A DNA stretch of 64,000 nt, from assembly GCF_006337165.1 (NCBI RefSeq), contig NZ_CP040896.1:1054001-1118000 (forward strand), read 5' to 3'. This DNA is from Hymenobacter jejuensis. Lineage in GTDB: Bacteria > Bacteroidota > Bacteroidia > Cytophagales > Hymenobacteraceae. Under the pieces are notes generated by a model. The model saw only the letters and a program-made list of their open reading frames with translations. It did not search any database and had not been told where the DNA came from. Below, one piece after another: positions 42,773 to 51,880 of this stretch. The translations under genes and the position numbers were made by a program. The stretch's first letter is position 1. Every line of letters begins with the position of its first letter.

Positions 42773-44470
42773 CTACTTGCTTTTTTGCCAGCGAAAACCT
42801 TCCGCCAGAGTCGCGCCCCGGGGTGCCAGATCTGCTTCTACACAAAATGAACAGGGCAATGGAGCTCCCCAGCAGCGTACCCCTGTGCGAGGTACGCGCA
42901 CCACGATTCCGCGAATAGGCACCTCTACCGTTTCCGGTACGGGCGGCAAAGCGGGCCAGATGGCCTTGCTCAGGAACGTGGCAGGACTCGTTCGAAATTC
43001 ATAGACAGGCTCACGCAGATTGTGCAAGGCGTAGAACAATACCAGCAGCATGGGCGCGTACTGCCACCGAACACTCCAAGCAAGCCACCGCGCGGAAAGC
43101 CAGGGCCATAACCCGGCTACCAGCAAGAACCCGGCGCCAAAACGAAAATCCGGCGCCGTAAAAAACCAATACGTACTACCCAGCCACGCCACCAACCAAC
43201 CTCCTAGCCAGCCATCCTGCTCTTTCGGCCGCTGCTGCCAGCGCACCAGCACCACCAGCGGCGACAGAGCCGCAAGCAGAAGCACGGCTTTGGTATAAGG
43301 CGTTTCAAACGACCACCAGTGCGGAAGCCAGGTATGCCAGGGCTCGGCAAAAGGCGCGTAGGGGCTCTGCATCGCTTGCCGCGCCGTGTTGGCAATGATG
43401 TTCTGCTCCATGCGGGCGTAGGTAGCCGGCACCTTCCAATCGACTGCGAATACATCGAGAGCCGGCAAGGGGTAGATCAGATATCCCGACAGCACGACGC
43501 TGCGGGCCAGCCACGGCCCGACTACCCCAACCACCAGTGCTACCAAGCATACTAGCCACGGCCAGGTTACCAAACGCCGTTTTTGCCAAATTTTATAAGC
43601 CGGCAACAGCAGCACAGGAGCCGCTGACAACTTGATAGTTGTGGCAATAAGGGCCAACAGCAACAGCAGAAGGTCGCTTGCATCGACCCCTTGATTATAA
43701 GAGGATTGTCTTTTTTCGCCGAAACGCAGAAATAGCAAGCCCAGTAACACAGCCAGCGGACAGTCGGAATAAGTGGACGACAGCCATACCTGAAAGCAGT
43801 ATATCAGCGCGAAAAACAACAATATGGGTGCCCACACCCAGTGTAAGCTGTCGGATAGCGTTGGGGCGTGCCTTGCGGTAGCACGCCGAGCCGCCACCAC
43901 AGCCATCAGCAGATAAAAGTAAGAGCCCAAGCAATACGCGGGCCCGCTGGGCGTACCGTACCGCAACAAGGCCATGGGCAGAAACAGGCTGGAATTAAAG
44001 GCCAACCGCCCGTGCAGATTTCCCAAGCCCGGAACGGCCGGATAGCGCTCGATCCATTGTAAGGTCTGGAGGTGATACAAACCGGTGTCGAAAGCGGTAG
44101 TAGGGTTGGCCGCCCGCCATAACAACCAGATTATCAATACAGTAACTAACAAGGCCTGCCCGTAATAGGCCGTACCCCTCCGTTGCCACTTATGCACTAT
44201 GTACCGCCACCACGATTTGCGACCGGCCAGCGTGATGACCAAGCCTGTAGTTCCGCTGATGATCTGCACCGCTTCGTTTAGCGGAAGAAACAATGATAAA
44301 ACCGTCAGAAAAACAGTCAGGACACTTATTCCGGTAAGACTGAGCCATTCGAAACTCAGTACCTCACCGGTACCCGGCAGACCCATCCGCGCCGCCATTT
44401 TCCAAGTAACCCAACCGAAAGCAACAGTAAGCCAAGCCGTTACAAGCCAACACAAAAACACAGTCAACAT
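42773..44470 (-). CDS. Multi-pass membrane protein, GT-C-like, copy 2
   Basis: A 565-aa paralogue of 40799-42631 with the same motifs: DTGLYHLQTLQWIERYPAVP, GNLHGRLAFNSSLF, LIYPLPALDVFAVDWKVP and the tail CWGAPLPCSFCVEAD. The conserved aspartate, the LPALDV loop and the cysteine-rich tail are the best candidates for functional residues. The pair probably arose by duplication and may act at successive steps or on different substrates. The ATG start leads directly into a hydrophobic helix. Confidence 0.65.
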   Translation of the reverse strand: MLTVFLCWLVTAWLTVAFGWVTWKMAARMGLPGTGEVLSFEWLSLTGISVLTVFLTVLSLFLPLNEAVQIISGTTGLVITLAGRKSWWRYIVHKWQRRGTAYYGQALLVTVLIIWLLWRAANPTTAFDTGLYHLQTLQWIERYPAVPGLGNLHGRLAFNSSLFLPMALLRYGTPSGPAYCLGSYFYLLMAVVAARRATARHAPTLSDSLHWVWAPILLFFALIYCFQVWLSSTYSDCPLAVLLGLLFLRFGEKRQSSYNQGVDASDLLLLLLALIATTIKLSAAPVLLLPAYKIWQKRRLVTWPWLVCLVALVVGVVGPWLARSVVLSGYLIYPLPALDVFAVDWKVPATYARMEQNIIANTARQAMQSPYAPFAEPWHTWLPHWWSFETPYTKAVLLLAALSPLVVLVRWQQRPKEQDGWLGGWLVAWLGSTYWFFTAPDFRFGAGFLLVAGLWPWLSARWLAWSVRWQYAPMLLVLFYALHNLREPVYEFRTSPATFLSKAIWPALPPVPETVEVPIRGIVVRVPRTGVRCWGAPLPCSFCVEADLAPRGATLAEGFRWQKSK

Positions 44471-44601
44471 TACCGCAAAGATGGCAAAATCCCATCGGCT
44501 GCCGTATAGCGGATGCCATACATCCGGCCCGGTTTTGGCGTAAGCAGCCGTAGCACTCGTTTCTTTTCCGACTTTTGCCCCTCATCTCCTTGCTCCGCTT
44601 C

Positions 44602-45531
44602 ATGAATCGCTTGCCTCTACTCCGCTTTTTGCCCGCCCTGGGCCTTTTGCTTGCCACCGCCTGTACCGCCCCGCGCGCCATTGTGAGTACGGGAAAAGTG
44701 ACGCCAAAAGGCGAATTCAAGGTGGGCGGCAACATGTCTTTCAACGTGCCGCAGGAAACGCTCAACCGCGTCGGCAGCACCTTGAAAACCGCCGCGCAGG
44801 AAGCTGCCCGCAAAGACACCATCCAGTACAGCCAACTAGTTGACAGACTACAAATTGCGGCCCTGGCCTACGTACTCGATCCCGTGCAGCCTGCTTCCGA
44901 TCTGTACCTGCGCTACGGCGTCATCGACCGGTTGGATGTGGGCTATAAGTACGCGTTTGGCTCCCATGTTTTCGATGCCATGTATCAGTTTCTGGGCCCC
45001 GTTGGCACTCCCGAAAACCCCGGCGGACGCGTAGCCAACGCAACTTATGCCAGCATCGGACTGCAATACGCTACACAGCGGGCCAAGCTCCCCAACCTAC
45101 CCTTCCTCGACAACATCTCCAATCTGTTACGCTTTCAGGCGTCCCGCCACGACCTGATCATTCCGCTTGTGGTAAGCCATTCGTTTGGGCCGGAGGAGGA
45201 AATAGGCGCCTTTTCTTACGGAGTGGTATACTCGCACACGTTTTTGCGCTACGGTTTCCGCCCCGACCGAATTTATCAGGGGCCGGGGAGCGGCCAGGTT
45301 AATCAGCAGGTAGCCAGCTTGTTGACGCAACGGCAAAACTTTTCCTCTTACGGCGCTTTTGCCAACGTCAAGATTGGGTATCGCTACGTCTATTTCATTC
45401 CGGCCGTGTCGATTTTCTACCAGAATTATGGCACCTACCAGCTTCTCAACAACCGGTCGGCGACCCTGAAAGGGGTTACGGTGGTACCGAGCGTGGGTAT
45501 ACAGTTCCGTATTCCTACCGCGCGACGCTAG
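44602..45531 (+). CDS. Putative outer-membrane lipoprotein
   Basis: The 309-aa protein has a signal peptide with lipobox-like LLATAC, giving a mature N-terminal Cys near residue 21. The rest alternates short hydrophobic and polar stretches with aromatic residues (YLRYGVIDRLDVGYKYAFG, ASIGLQYATQ, GVQFRIP), suggesting a beta-barrel or porin-like fold. I do not recognise the family. The ATG at 44602 gives a proper signal peptide; an upstream start at 44575 does not. It is divergent from the GT-C-like pair. Confidence 0.7.
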   Translation: MNRLPLLRFLPALGLLLATACTAPRAIVSTGKVTPKGEFKVGGNMSFNVPQETLNRVGSTLKTAAQEAARKDTIQYSQLVDRLQIAALAYVLDPVQPASDLYLRYGVIDRLDVGYKYAFGSHVFDAMYQFLGPVGTPENPGGRVANATYASIGLQYATQRAKLPNLPFLDNISNLLRFQASRHDLIIPLVVSHSFGPEEEIGAFSYGVVYSHTFLRYGFRPDRIYQGPGSGQVNQQVASLLTQRQNFSSYGAFANVKIGYRYVYFIPAVSIFYQNYGTYQLLNNRSATLKGVTVVPSVGIQFRIPTARR

Positions 45532-45547
45532 CCCTCTAACAGTTTCC

Positions 45548-45603
45548 CTCAACAACGAAAAGCCCCGCTGCCAATCTCGGCAGTGGGGCTTTTCGTTGTT
45601 GAG
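45548..45603. terminator. Long bidirectional terminator
   Basis: A 25-bp stem (45548-45572 with 45579-45603), one G-T pair, loop AATCTC, with A/T runs inside the arms. It separates convergent genes. Confidence 0.92.
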
Positions 45604-45651
45604 AGGCCTTGGTCAAAAGCCCAATCAATCTATTTCATAACTCTTTCGTTA

Positions 45652-46236
45652 TCAACGATCTGAATTTATATATCCTTCGGTAAAGATGCGGTACTGATCG
45701 AATATCGAGCGCACCGATCGCCGCAGAATTACTTCGCCTTGGGGACCAGGCGGCACCGCCACTCCTGAGGCATAGCCGTTCCAGACGGCGCGGTTGGTGT
45801 GGTTATCGATGAGCGAAATCAGCAGTGTGCCGTCGGTGAGCAGCAAGCGGACGGGTTTGTAAGGCTGCCGTTCTTCTTTGGGCGTTTCGTCGTCTTCGAC
45901 CAACCCATTCTTGATCCAGGTAGTCAGGTCTTCCTGCGCATATCCCTGAAAGCGCAGGTTGCCTTCAAATACCCGGAAGTTCACCAACAGATCAGGACGC
46001 CGGCGGGCGGGCTTGTAGCCCTGAATGCGGAGGCGCGACTGAATGGCTTCGCGCAGCACCGTACCGATGTGGCTGGTATCGGAGGCCAGGCCGTCGCCGG
46101 TGACGAAATCGTAGGTGCGATAGCGCCGGAAATTGCCGTTGTAGCTATAGTCCGATTCGATGCGGGCTTCCCGGGAAGCAAAGCAGCCCGATAGGGCTAG
46201 TGCCACACCCAAAAGCAGCGTAACAGAAGGTTTCAT
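45652..46236 (-). CDS. DUF4136-family lipoprotein
   Basis: A 194-aa protein with signal peptide and lipobox LSGC (Cys18). The mature part fits DUF4136: DYSYNGNFRRYRTYDFVTG, LREAIQSRLRIQGYKPARRRPDLLVNFRV, and LLISLIDNHTNRAVWNGYASG. Members are small periplasmic or outer-membrane lipoproteins without known function. It is followed downstream by a strong terminator and lies next to an ABC exporter in the same direction, though 111 bp apart. Confidence 0.87.
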   Translation of the reverse strand: MKPSVTLLLGVALALSGCFASREARIESDYSYNGNFRRYRTYDFVTGDGLASDTSHIGTVLREAIQSRLRIQGYKPARRRPDLLVNFRVFEGNLRFQGYAQEDLTTWIKNGLVEDDETPKEERQPYKPVRLLLTDGTLLISLIDNHTNRAVWNGYASGVAVPPGPQGEVILRRSVRSIFDQYRIFTEGYINSDR

Positions 46237-46347
46237 AGGCTGTGATATTCATAACCGACATACCCTCTAAGATACGCAATAAAATCAGGCTTAGATCTTG
46301 AGTATCAATTGATAAAGCATGTACAAAATTTTGGCGTAAATCGACAT

Positions 46348-48225
46348 TTAGCGGTAGCCCGCGGCCTGCAACGCAAACAGCTCGGCGTAGCGTCCGCCCT
46401 TGGCCAACAGGGCCTCGTGCGAGCCAATTTCGACGAACTGTCCGTTCTCAATTACCAGGATGCGGTCGGCCATGCGCACGGTGCTGAAGCGGTGCGAGAT
46501 CAGAACGGCGGTTTTGCCTTTAGTAAGGTCGGCGAAACGCTGAAAGACCTCATGTTCGGCACGGGCATCGAGGGCGGCGGTGGGCTCGTCCAAGATCAGC
46601 AACTGAGCATCACGCATGTACGCGCGACCCAACGCAATCTTTTGCCACTCGCCACCGCTTAAGTCAACACCGCCCGTAAAGCGCCGCCCGATAATCTGAT
46701 CGTAGCCGGCTGGCAGCTTCTGAATGACCGAATCGGCGAGACTTTGCGCCGCTGCGGATTGAATGCGGTCCGTATTTTCCTTTTCTTCGATGCGCCCCAC
46801 GGCCAGGTTTTGTCCAGCCGACAGTTGGAAGCGTACGAAATCCTGAAATATCACCCCGATTTCTTGGCGCAGCTCGGCAGGGTCGTACTCGCGCAGATCG
46901 TAGCCATCGAGCAGAATGCGGCCTTCCGTGGGGTCGTAGAGCCGGGCGAGGAGCTTTACCAGCGTGGTTTTGCCAGCTCCGTTTTCGCCTACCAAAGCCA
47001 GTTTCTCGCCTGCTTGCAAGGTGAAGCTCAGGTTGCGCAGCGCCCATTTGCCCGCGTTGCGGTATTTGAAGCCTACGTTTTCAAACTCAAAGCCTTGGCG
47101 GATAGGATTGGGGAATGGACGCACAGGCCGCGTAACATCGCGAATGATACGGGGCTGCAATCGGAAAAAGTCGAAAAAATCTTGCAGGTACAAGGCACCT
47201 TCCGCTACGCTGCTAAATCGGCTCAGAATGCCTTCCAGAAGCCCGCGCATCCGCGCAAAGGAGCCCGATAAAAACGTAAGCTGACCAATCGAGATCTGGC
47301 CGCGTACGGCTTGGGTGATGATGTACACGTACGCGCCGTAGTAACCCGCCGCCCCAACCGCCGCGAAGAAGGTGCCCCACGTGGCCCGGCGCACCACCAA
47401 GCTTTTGTTCTTGCTATAGAATTCGTCGGAGAGCTGCTGAAAGCGCTCAATCAGAAAACCCGATAACCCAAAGATTTTCACCTCCTTAGCGGTTTCGTCG
47501 CTGGCGCCGGTTACGCGCAGGTAGTCCAGCTCGCGGCGTTCGGGCGTCCAGCCGTGTACCAGCGAATAGCTGCGCTCGTTGAAGTGCGATTCGCCCAGAA
47601 ACGCCGGGATCACGGCTACTAACAGCAGCAAAAGCAGCCACGGATTAAACGCCGTCAGTCCCACTGCCAGAAACGCCATCGTGACCGCATCCTGGGCCTG
47701 CGATAGCACTTGCGACATAAGCACTGTGCGCGAAAGTGTCTGACGGCGAGCACGTTCAAGTTTATCATAGAAAGCGCTATCCTCAAACTGGTCGAGGTCG
47801 AGCTGGGCGGCGTGCTCCATCAGCCGCACCGACGAACGGTTGGCAAACAGATCACCGAGCAAGCTATCGAGCAAGGCCACAGCCCGGCCCGTGGCGTCGG
47901 AAAGGATGGCCAAGCCAAATTCCAGCCCGACCAGCTCAAAAAGCGGCGTCAGGGAAGTCGTGCTGCTGGGATTGCGAGCCAGCCCAACGATGAGGTCCAG
48001 AATCAGCCGGCCCACGTAGAGCAGCGCCAGCGGCAGGGCGGCCCGTATTAGGCGCAGGGCAATGTTGCCCAAGGTGAGCGACGGGCTGGTTTCCCAGATT
48101 AGGCGCAGAAATTCGGGTAGGTTGCGGAGCGCCGAAAAGCGTTCGCGCACGGTAAGAGCGGGTTTGCCATCGGCGCGCGGACGCTTGGCAGAAATCGTCG
48201 TAAAAAAATCAGAAAGTCCAGACAT
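46348..48225 (-). CDS. ABC exporter with fused permease and ATPase
   Basis: The 625-aa protein has an N-terminal transmembrane domain with about six helices (residues 40-330) and a C-terminal ATPase with Walker A GENGAGKTT (about 412), signature LSGGEWQK (about 520) and Walker B LLILDEPTAALD. The variant LSGGEWQ signature is seen in lantibiotic- and peptide-exporter-like families. I place the start at the ATG at 48225 (MSGLSDFF); an upstream frame adds only 22 residues without sense. Substrate unknown. It is divergent from an MFS gene. Confidence 0.87.
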   Translation of the reverse strand: MSGLSDFFTTISAKRPRADGKPALTVRERFSALRNLPEFLRLIWETSPSLTLGNIALRLIRAALPLALLYVGRLILDLIVGLARNPSSTTSLTPLFELVGLEFGLAILSDATGRAVALLDSLLGDLFANRSSVRLMEHAAQLDLDQFEDSAFYDKLERARRQTLSRTVLMSQVLSQAQDAVTMAFLAVGLTAFNPWLLLLLLVAVIPAFLGESHFNERSYSLVHGWTPERRELDYLRVTGASDETAKEVKIFGLSGFLIERFQQLSDEFYSKNKSLVVRRATWGTFFAAVGAAGYYGAYVYIITQAVRGQISIGQLTFLSGSFARMRGLLEGILSRFSSVAEGALYLQDFFDFFRLQPRIIRDVTRPVRPFPNPIRQGFEFENVGFKYRNAGKWALRNLSFTLQAGEKLALVGENGAGKTTLVKLLARLYDPTEGRILLDGYDLREYDPAELRQEIGVIFQDFVRFQLSAGQNLAVGRIEEKENTDRIQSAAAQSLADSVIQKLPAGYDQIIGRRFTGGVDLSGGEWQKIALGRAYMRDAQLLILDEPTAALDARAEHEVFQRFADLTKGKTAVLISHRFSTVRMADRILVIENGQFVEIGSHEALLAKGGRYAELFALQAAGYR

Positions 48226-48312
48226 ACAGCACCTATACGACAAGGTTTGCTCCAAACTCAACAAGCGGCCGTTTTGGCAGCCCTTCTCCACAAGCTGGTC
48301 TGTTGCTAAAAC

Positions 48313-48320
48313 TATGTTTG
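48313..48320 (+). promoter_or_regulatory. Candidate -7 element (TATGTTTG)
   Basis: Exact TAnnTTTG 43 bp upstream of the MFS gene, giving a leader of about 40 bases. No -33 partner. Confidence 0.4.
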
Positions 48321-48351
48321 CTATCGCCTAGACCGGCGCGTAGGCAATTTC

Positions 48352-48359
48352 TACCTTTG
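48352..48359 (+). promoter_or_regulatory. Candidate -7 element (TACCTTTG)
   Basis: Exact TAnnTTTG only four bases before the MFS ATG, so transcription from it would yield a leaderless mRNA. It competes with 48313-48320. Confidence 0.4.
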
Positions 48360-48363
48360 CGGC

Positions 48364-49551
48364 ATGCCCTTTTTCCGCAGCAGCATCTACACAGCCGGGT
48401 TTTGGTTGATGTGCCTGAGCTCTTTTCTGTTTTTTGCCAGCTTCAACATGTTGTTGCCCGAACTGCCCGATTTTCTGACGCAGCTGGGCGGGGCGGAATA
48501 CAAAGGCTTCATCATTGCCCTGTTTACCCTCACGGCGGGATTTTCACGCCCCTTCAGCGGCAAGCTCGCCGATACGGTCGGCCGTATTCCGGTGATGGTG
48601 TTCGGGTCGCTGGTGTGCTTTCTGTGCGGTTTTTTTTATCCGTGGGTGACGACTGTGGCTGGGTTTCTGTTGCTGCGCTTACTGCACGGCTTCAGCACGG
48701 GATTTAAGCCTACTGGCACGGCTGCTTTCGTGGCCGACATCATTCCGCTGGAGCGCCGGGGCGAGGCAATGGGGTTGCTGGGCGTAGCCGGGAGCCTGGG
48801 TATGGCCGCCGGCCCGGCCGTGGGCAGCCTGATCACCGATCATTTCTCCCTAAATACCATGTTCTACTGCTCGTCGGGAGCGGCGCTGCTGTCGCTGGCC
48901 GTGCAGGGCACCATGACCGAAACGTTGCCCTTGCCGCAGCGCGAACGGTTTAGCTGGCGGTTGCTACGCCTGCAATGGAACGAGATTTTGGAGCCGCAGG
49001 TGCTGGCCCCATCGCTGGTAACGCTGTTGTGCATGTTCTCCTACGGCAGCATTCTTACCGTCGTGCCCGACCACAGCGAGCTGCTGCGCCTTGGCAATAA
49101 AGGTCTGTTTTTCAGCTTCTTCACCATTGCTTCTTTGGTGGTACGCTTGGTGGCAGGGCGTGCTTCCGACCGGTATGGCCGCGTGCCAGTGTTGCGGGTT
49201 TCTACGGCCATACTGGTGGTGGCGCTGGTGACGCTGGCCCTGGCACAATCGGGAGTTGTGTTTCTGGTGGCGGCCGTTTTGTTTGGATTGGGCTCCGGGC
49301 TCAACTCTCCTACCCTCTACGCCTGGACTATCGATTTGAGTGAAGAAACCCGCCGCGGTCGGGCCGTGGCTACGATGTACATCGCGTTGGAGGCAGGCAT
49401 TGGGATAGGCGCTTTGGCGGCAGGGTGGCTGTATGGCAATGTGCCAGCGCACCTCTCCTATGTGTACGGACTATCGGCGGCATTTGCATTAATGGCATTG
49501 TTGTACTTGCTGTGGGGTGTGCGCTTGCAACGTAAGCCTAGCTTAAGCTAA
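48364..49551 (+). CDS. Major facilitator superfamily transporter
   Basis: A 395-aa protein with twelve predicted membrane helices. GKLADTVGRIPV between helices 2 and 3 and ASDRYGRVPVLRV between 8 and 9 are the MFS loop motifs. Helix 4-5 has RLLHGFSTGFKPTGTAAFVAD, as in drug and metabolite exporters. It sits divergent from an ABC exporter, which may hint at shared regulation. The substrate is not predictable. Confidence 0.88.
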   Translation: MPFFRSSIYTAGFWLMCLSSFLFFASFNMLLPELPDFLTQLGGAEYKGFIIALFTLTAGFSRPFSGKLADTVGRIPVMVFGSLVCFLCGFFYPWVTTVAGFLLLRLLHGFSTGFKPTGTAAFVADIIPLERRGEAMGLLGVAGSLGMAAGPAVGSLITDHFSLNTMFYCSSGAALLSLAVQGTMTETLPLPQRERFSWRLLRLQWNEILEPQVLAPSLVTLLCMFSYGSILTVVPDHSELLRLGNKGLFFSFFTIASLVVRLVAGRASDRYGRVPVLRVSTAILVVALVTLALAQSGVVFLVAAVLFGLGSGLNSPTLYAWTIDLSEETRRGRAVATMYIALEAGIGIGALAAGWLYGNVPAHLSYVYGLSAAFALMALLYLLWGVRLQRKPSLS

Positions 49552-49605
49552 CTTGCTGCCAAGGCTGTTATCAAGCGCTCCGCTGTAGGAATTGCGGCCC
49601 AAGCT

Positions 49606-49646
49606 ATTATTTATAATTACTTGATTATCAATAATTTATAAATAAA
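49606..49646. repeat. AT-rich inverted repeat containing a copy of the ATTATCAATNATTTAT motif
   Basis: An imperfect inverted repeat pairs about 49606-49619 with 49630-49644, one bulge. The motif copy is at 49624-49639 and is complete. It lies in the 283-bp gap between the MFS and the first DUF3857 gene; nothing else stands out there. Confidence 0.55.
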
Positions 49647-49834
49647 ATACCCAGCTATTTAAAATTTAAATTAAAATAGTTATATCGTTGCATATTATTG
49701 TAACTAGCGCCCGTTTAGCCGAGATATTGCTTCGCGTTTGGCGCCTTTTCTAATTGTACTCTGCTAGCATCTGACTACAGCATTCTTTTCGAATGCAGAT
49801 ACTTTATTACTCCTTTTTCTATCAATCCTACTGC

Positions 49835-51868
49835 ATGAAACATTCGCTACTCTTCTATTTGGTAGTGCTTTTGGGTGGTTTTATGGCTTCGCCAGCGGCG
49901 GGGCAAGCCCCCGATCCCATCAAATTCGGCAAAATCGACGAGGCCGATCTAAAAGAGCAGGGCTTTGTGGCCGACAGCGCTTCGGAAGCCGTCATTCTGT
50001 GCGACTACGGTCAATCGCGCTTTATCACTGACCACGAAGGCTTTAAACTGGTTTTCGACCGCGTAATGCGCATCAAAATCCTTAAAAAATCGGGCTACGA
50101 CTGGGCTACGCGGAGTATATCCCTTTACCACAAAGACAGCCGGGAAGAGCGCCTGGCCAACTTGCGTGGCTTCACCTACAACTTGGTCAACGGGCAGGTG
50201 GTGAAAGAAAAACTGGCCTCCACGTCCATTTTCAAGGAAAAATCGACGGCGAACACCAACATTCAGAAGTTCACGATGCCCAATGTGCGCGTGGGCTCCG
50301 TGATTGAATTTGCCTACAGCATCACGTCGGAGTTTTTGTTCAACTTTCAGGATTGGCAGTTTCAGCATTCCATTCCGGTGCGCTGGAGCGAGTACCGGGT
50401 GGCCATGCCCGAGTACTTCGACTACAAAATCCAGATGCGGGGCTACAAGCCCTTGGATGTGCGCGAGCAAAGCGTGACGCGGACAGGGTTTGGCGTGTAC
50501 GGCGACATGAACAGCGTAGCCGGCTCTTCGTCAAACGCCGGTACGATCACTGCTAACGTGACGAACAACCGTTGGGCGATGAAAAATGTCCCGGCGTTTC
50601 GCGAGGAGCCGTACATGACGGCTTCGGAGAACTTCATCTCCAGCATCGACTTTGAGCTGGCAGGCTATCAGTTTCCGCAGGAAGGCTACCACCCGGTAGC
50701 CGACACCTGGAACAAGATTGACAAGGATCTGCTCGCCGACGAGCAGTTTGGTACTCAATTGAAACCCAACACGTTCCTAAAGGAACAGCTAGCCGCTGCG
50801 CTCGCCAAAGCCACCGATCCGGCAGCCAAAATCGCGGCTGTACACGAACTCGTGCGCACCTCGCTGAAGTACAACGGCAGCGACCGTATTTACGCCACCA
50901 GCACGCTACGCAAAGCTCTTGACCAACATAGCGGCAACGCCGCCGATGTAAACCTGTTGTTTGTGGCGCTGCTGCGCGATGCCGGTTTTCAGGCCAACCC
51001 CGTTTTGCTCAGCACACGCGAAAACGGCTGGGTAAATGTTTCCGGACAACCGCTTTTGTCTAAGTTTAATTATGTGGTAGCACACATCGCACTGCCCGAC
51101 GGCAAAGAGATGCTGGCCGATGCTACCGAAGAATTCGTGCCTTGCGGCGTATTGCCTACGCGCTGCCTCAATGGCCAAGGCCACCTGATTATGCCCGATG
51201 TCGCGCAATCGCGCTGGGTTGATCTGAAGCCCGCTCAGCGTTTCGTCGATTACCGCATGGTGCAACTTACACTCGACGAGCGAGGCGGCTGGACGGGCAA
51301 AGTACACCAGGAGCACGGCGGCTACACCGGGGTCTATACCCGCGAAAAGCTGCAAAAGGAAGGCGAGAAGAAATTCATGGAGAAGTTGGCCAGCAACCAC
51401 GAAGGCTGGAACATTGCCAAATACGCTTTTACCCAGCGCTCGGCGCTGCAAAATCCGTTGGGTCTGGATTACGAGTTTGTAAGCCCCGGTGCCGAAGCTC
51501 CGGCCACTACGCTTTACCTAAACCCAGTCCGGCATTTTGGCGACGACAAAAACCCGTTTGTTCACGAAGACCGCCTTTTCCCGGTTGACTTTGGCGCTCC
51601 CATTGATGAGACGATTATCATAAACATCAACATACCAAGCGGTTATGATGTTGATGAATTACCGAAGGCTTTGGTACTGGACTTGCCCAACGATGGCGGA
51701 CGCTACATGTACTCGGTGCAACCCAACGCCAGTTCGCTACAGGTAACAAGCCGCCTGAGCTTGCGCAAGGCAGTGTACTCAGCCGCCGAATACGGTTCGC
51801 TACGCGAGTTCTATGCCCGCCTGATTGCCAAACAGGCCGAGCAAATTGTGTTGAAGAAGAAATCATAA
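49835..51868 (+). CDS. DUF3857 protein with inactive transglutaminase-like domain
   Basis: The 677-aa protein has a signal peptide ending about PAAGQA, an N-terminal DUF3857 beta-domain (TDHEGFKLVFDRVMRIKILK, NLRGFTYNL) and a transglutaminase-like fold (about 315-440). The catalytic cysteine of the family is replaced by Ala369 in SGNAAD, and the histidine by Tyr413 in FNYVV, so it should lack transglutaminase activity. It starts at the ATG at 49835, which gives the signal peptide. It is followed 12 bp later by the active-looking paralogue. A binding or structural role is likely. Confidence 0.88.
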   Translation: MKHSLLFYLVVLLGGFMASPAAGQAPDPIKFGKIDEADLKEQGFVADSASEAVILCDYGQSRFITDHEGFKLVFDRVMRIKILKKSGYDWATRSISLYHKDSREERLANLRGFTYNLVNGQVVKEKLASTSIFKEKSTANTNIQKFTMPNVRVGSVIEFAYSITSEFLFNFQDWQFQHSIPVRWSEYRVAMPEYFDYKIQMRGYKPLDVREQSVTRTGFGVYGDMNSVAGSSSNAGTITANVTNNRWAMKNVPAFREEPYMTASENFISSIDFELAGYQFPQEGYHPVADTWNKIDKDLLADEQFGTQLKPNTFLKEQLAAALAKATDPAAKIAAVHELVRTSLKYNGSDRIYATSTLRKALDQHSGNAADVNLLFVALLRDAGFQANPVLLSTRENGWVNVSGQPLLSKFNYVVAHIALPDGKEMLADATEEFVPCGVLPTRCLNGQGHLIMPDVAQSRWVDLKPAQRFVDYRMVQLTLDERGGWTGKVHQEHGGYTGVYTREKLQKEGEKKFMEKLASNHEGWNIAKYAFTQRSALQNPLGLDYEFVSPGAEAPATTLYLNPVRHFGDDKNPFVHEDRLFPVDFGAPIDETIIININIPSGYDVDELPKALVLDLPNDGGRYMYSVQPNASSLQVTSRLSLRKAVYSAAEYGSLREFYARLIAKQAEQIVLKKKS

Positions 51869-51880
51869 CCTCTTGGTAGT

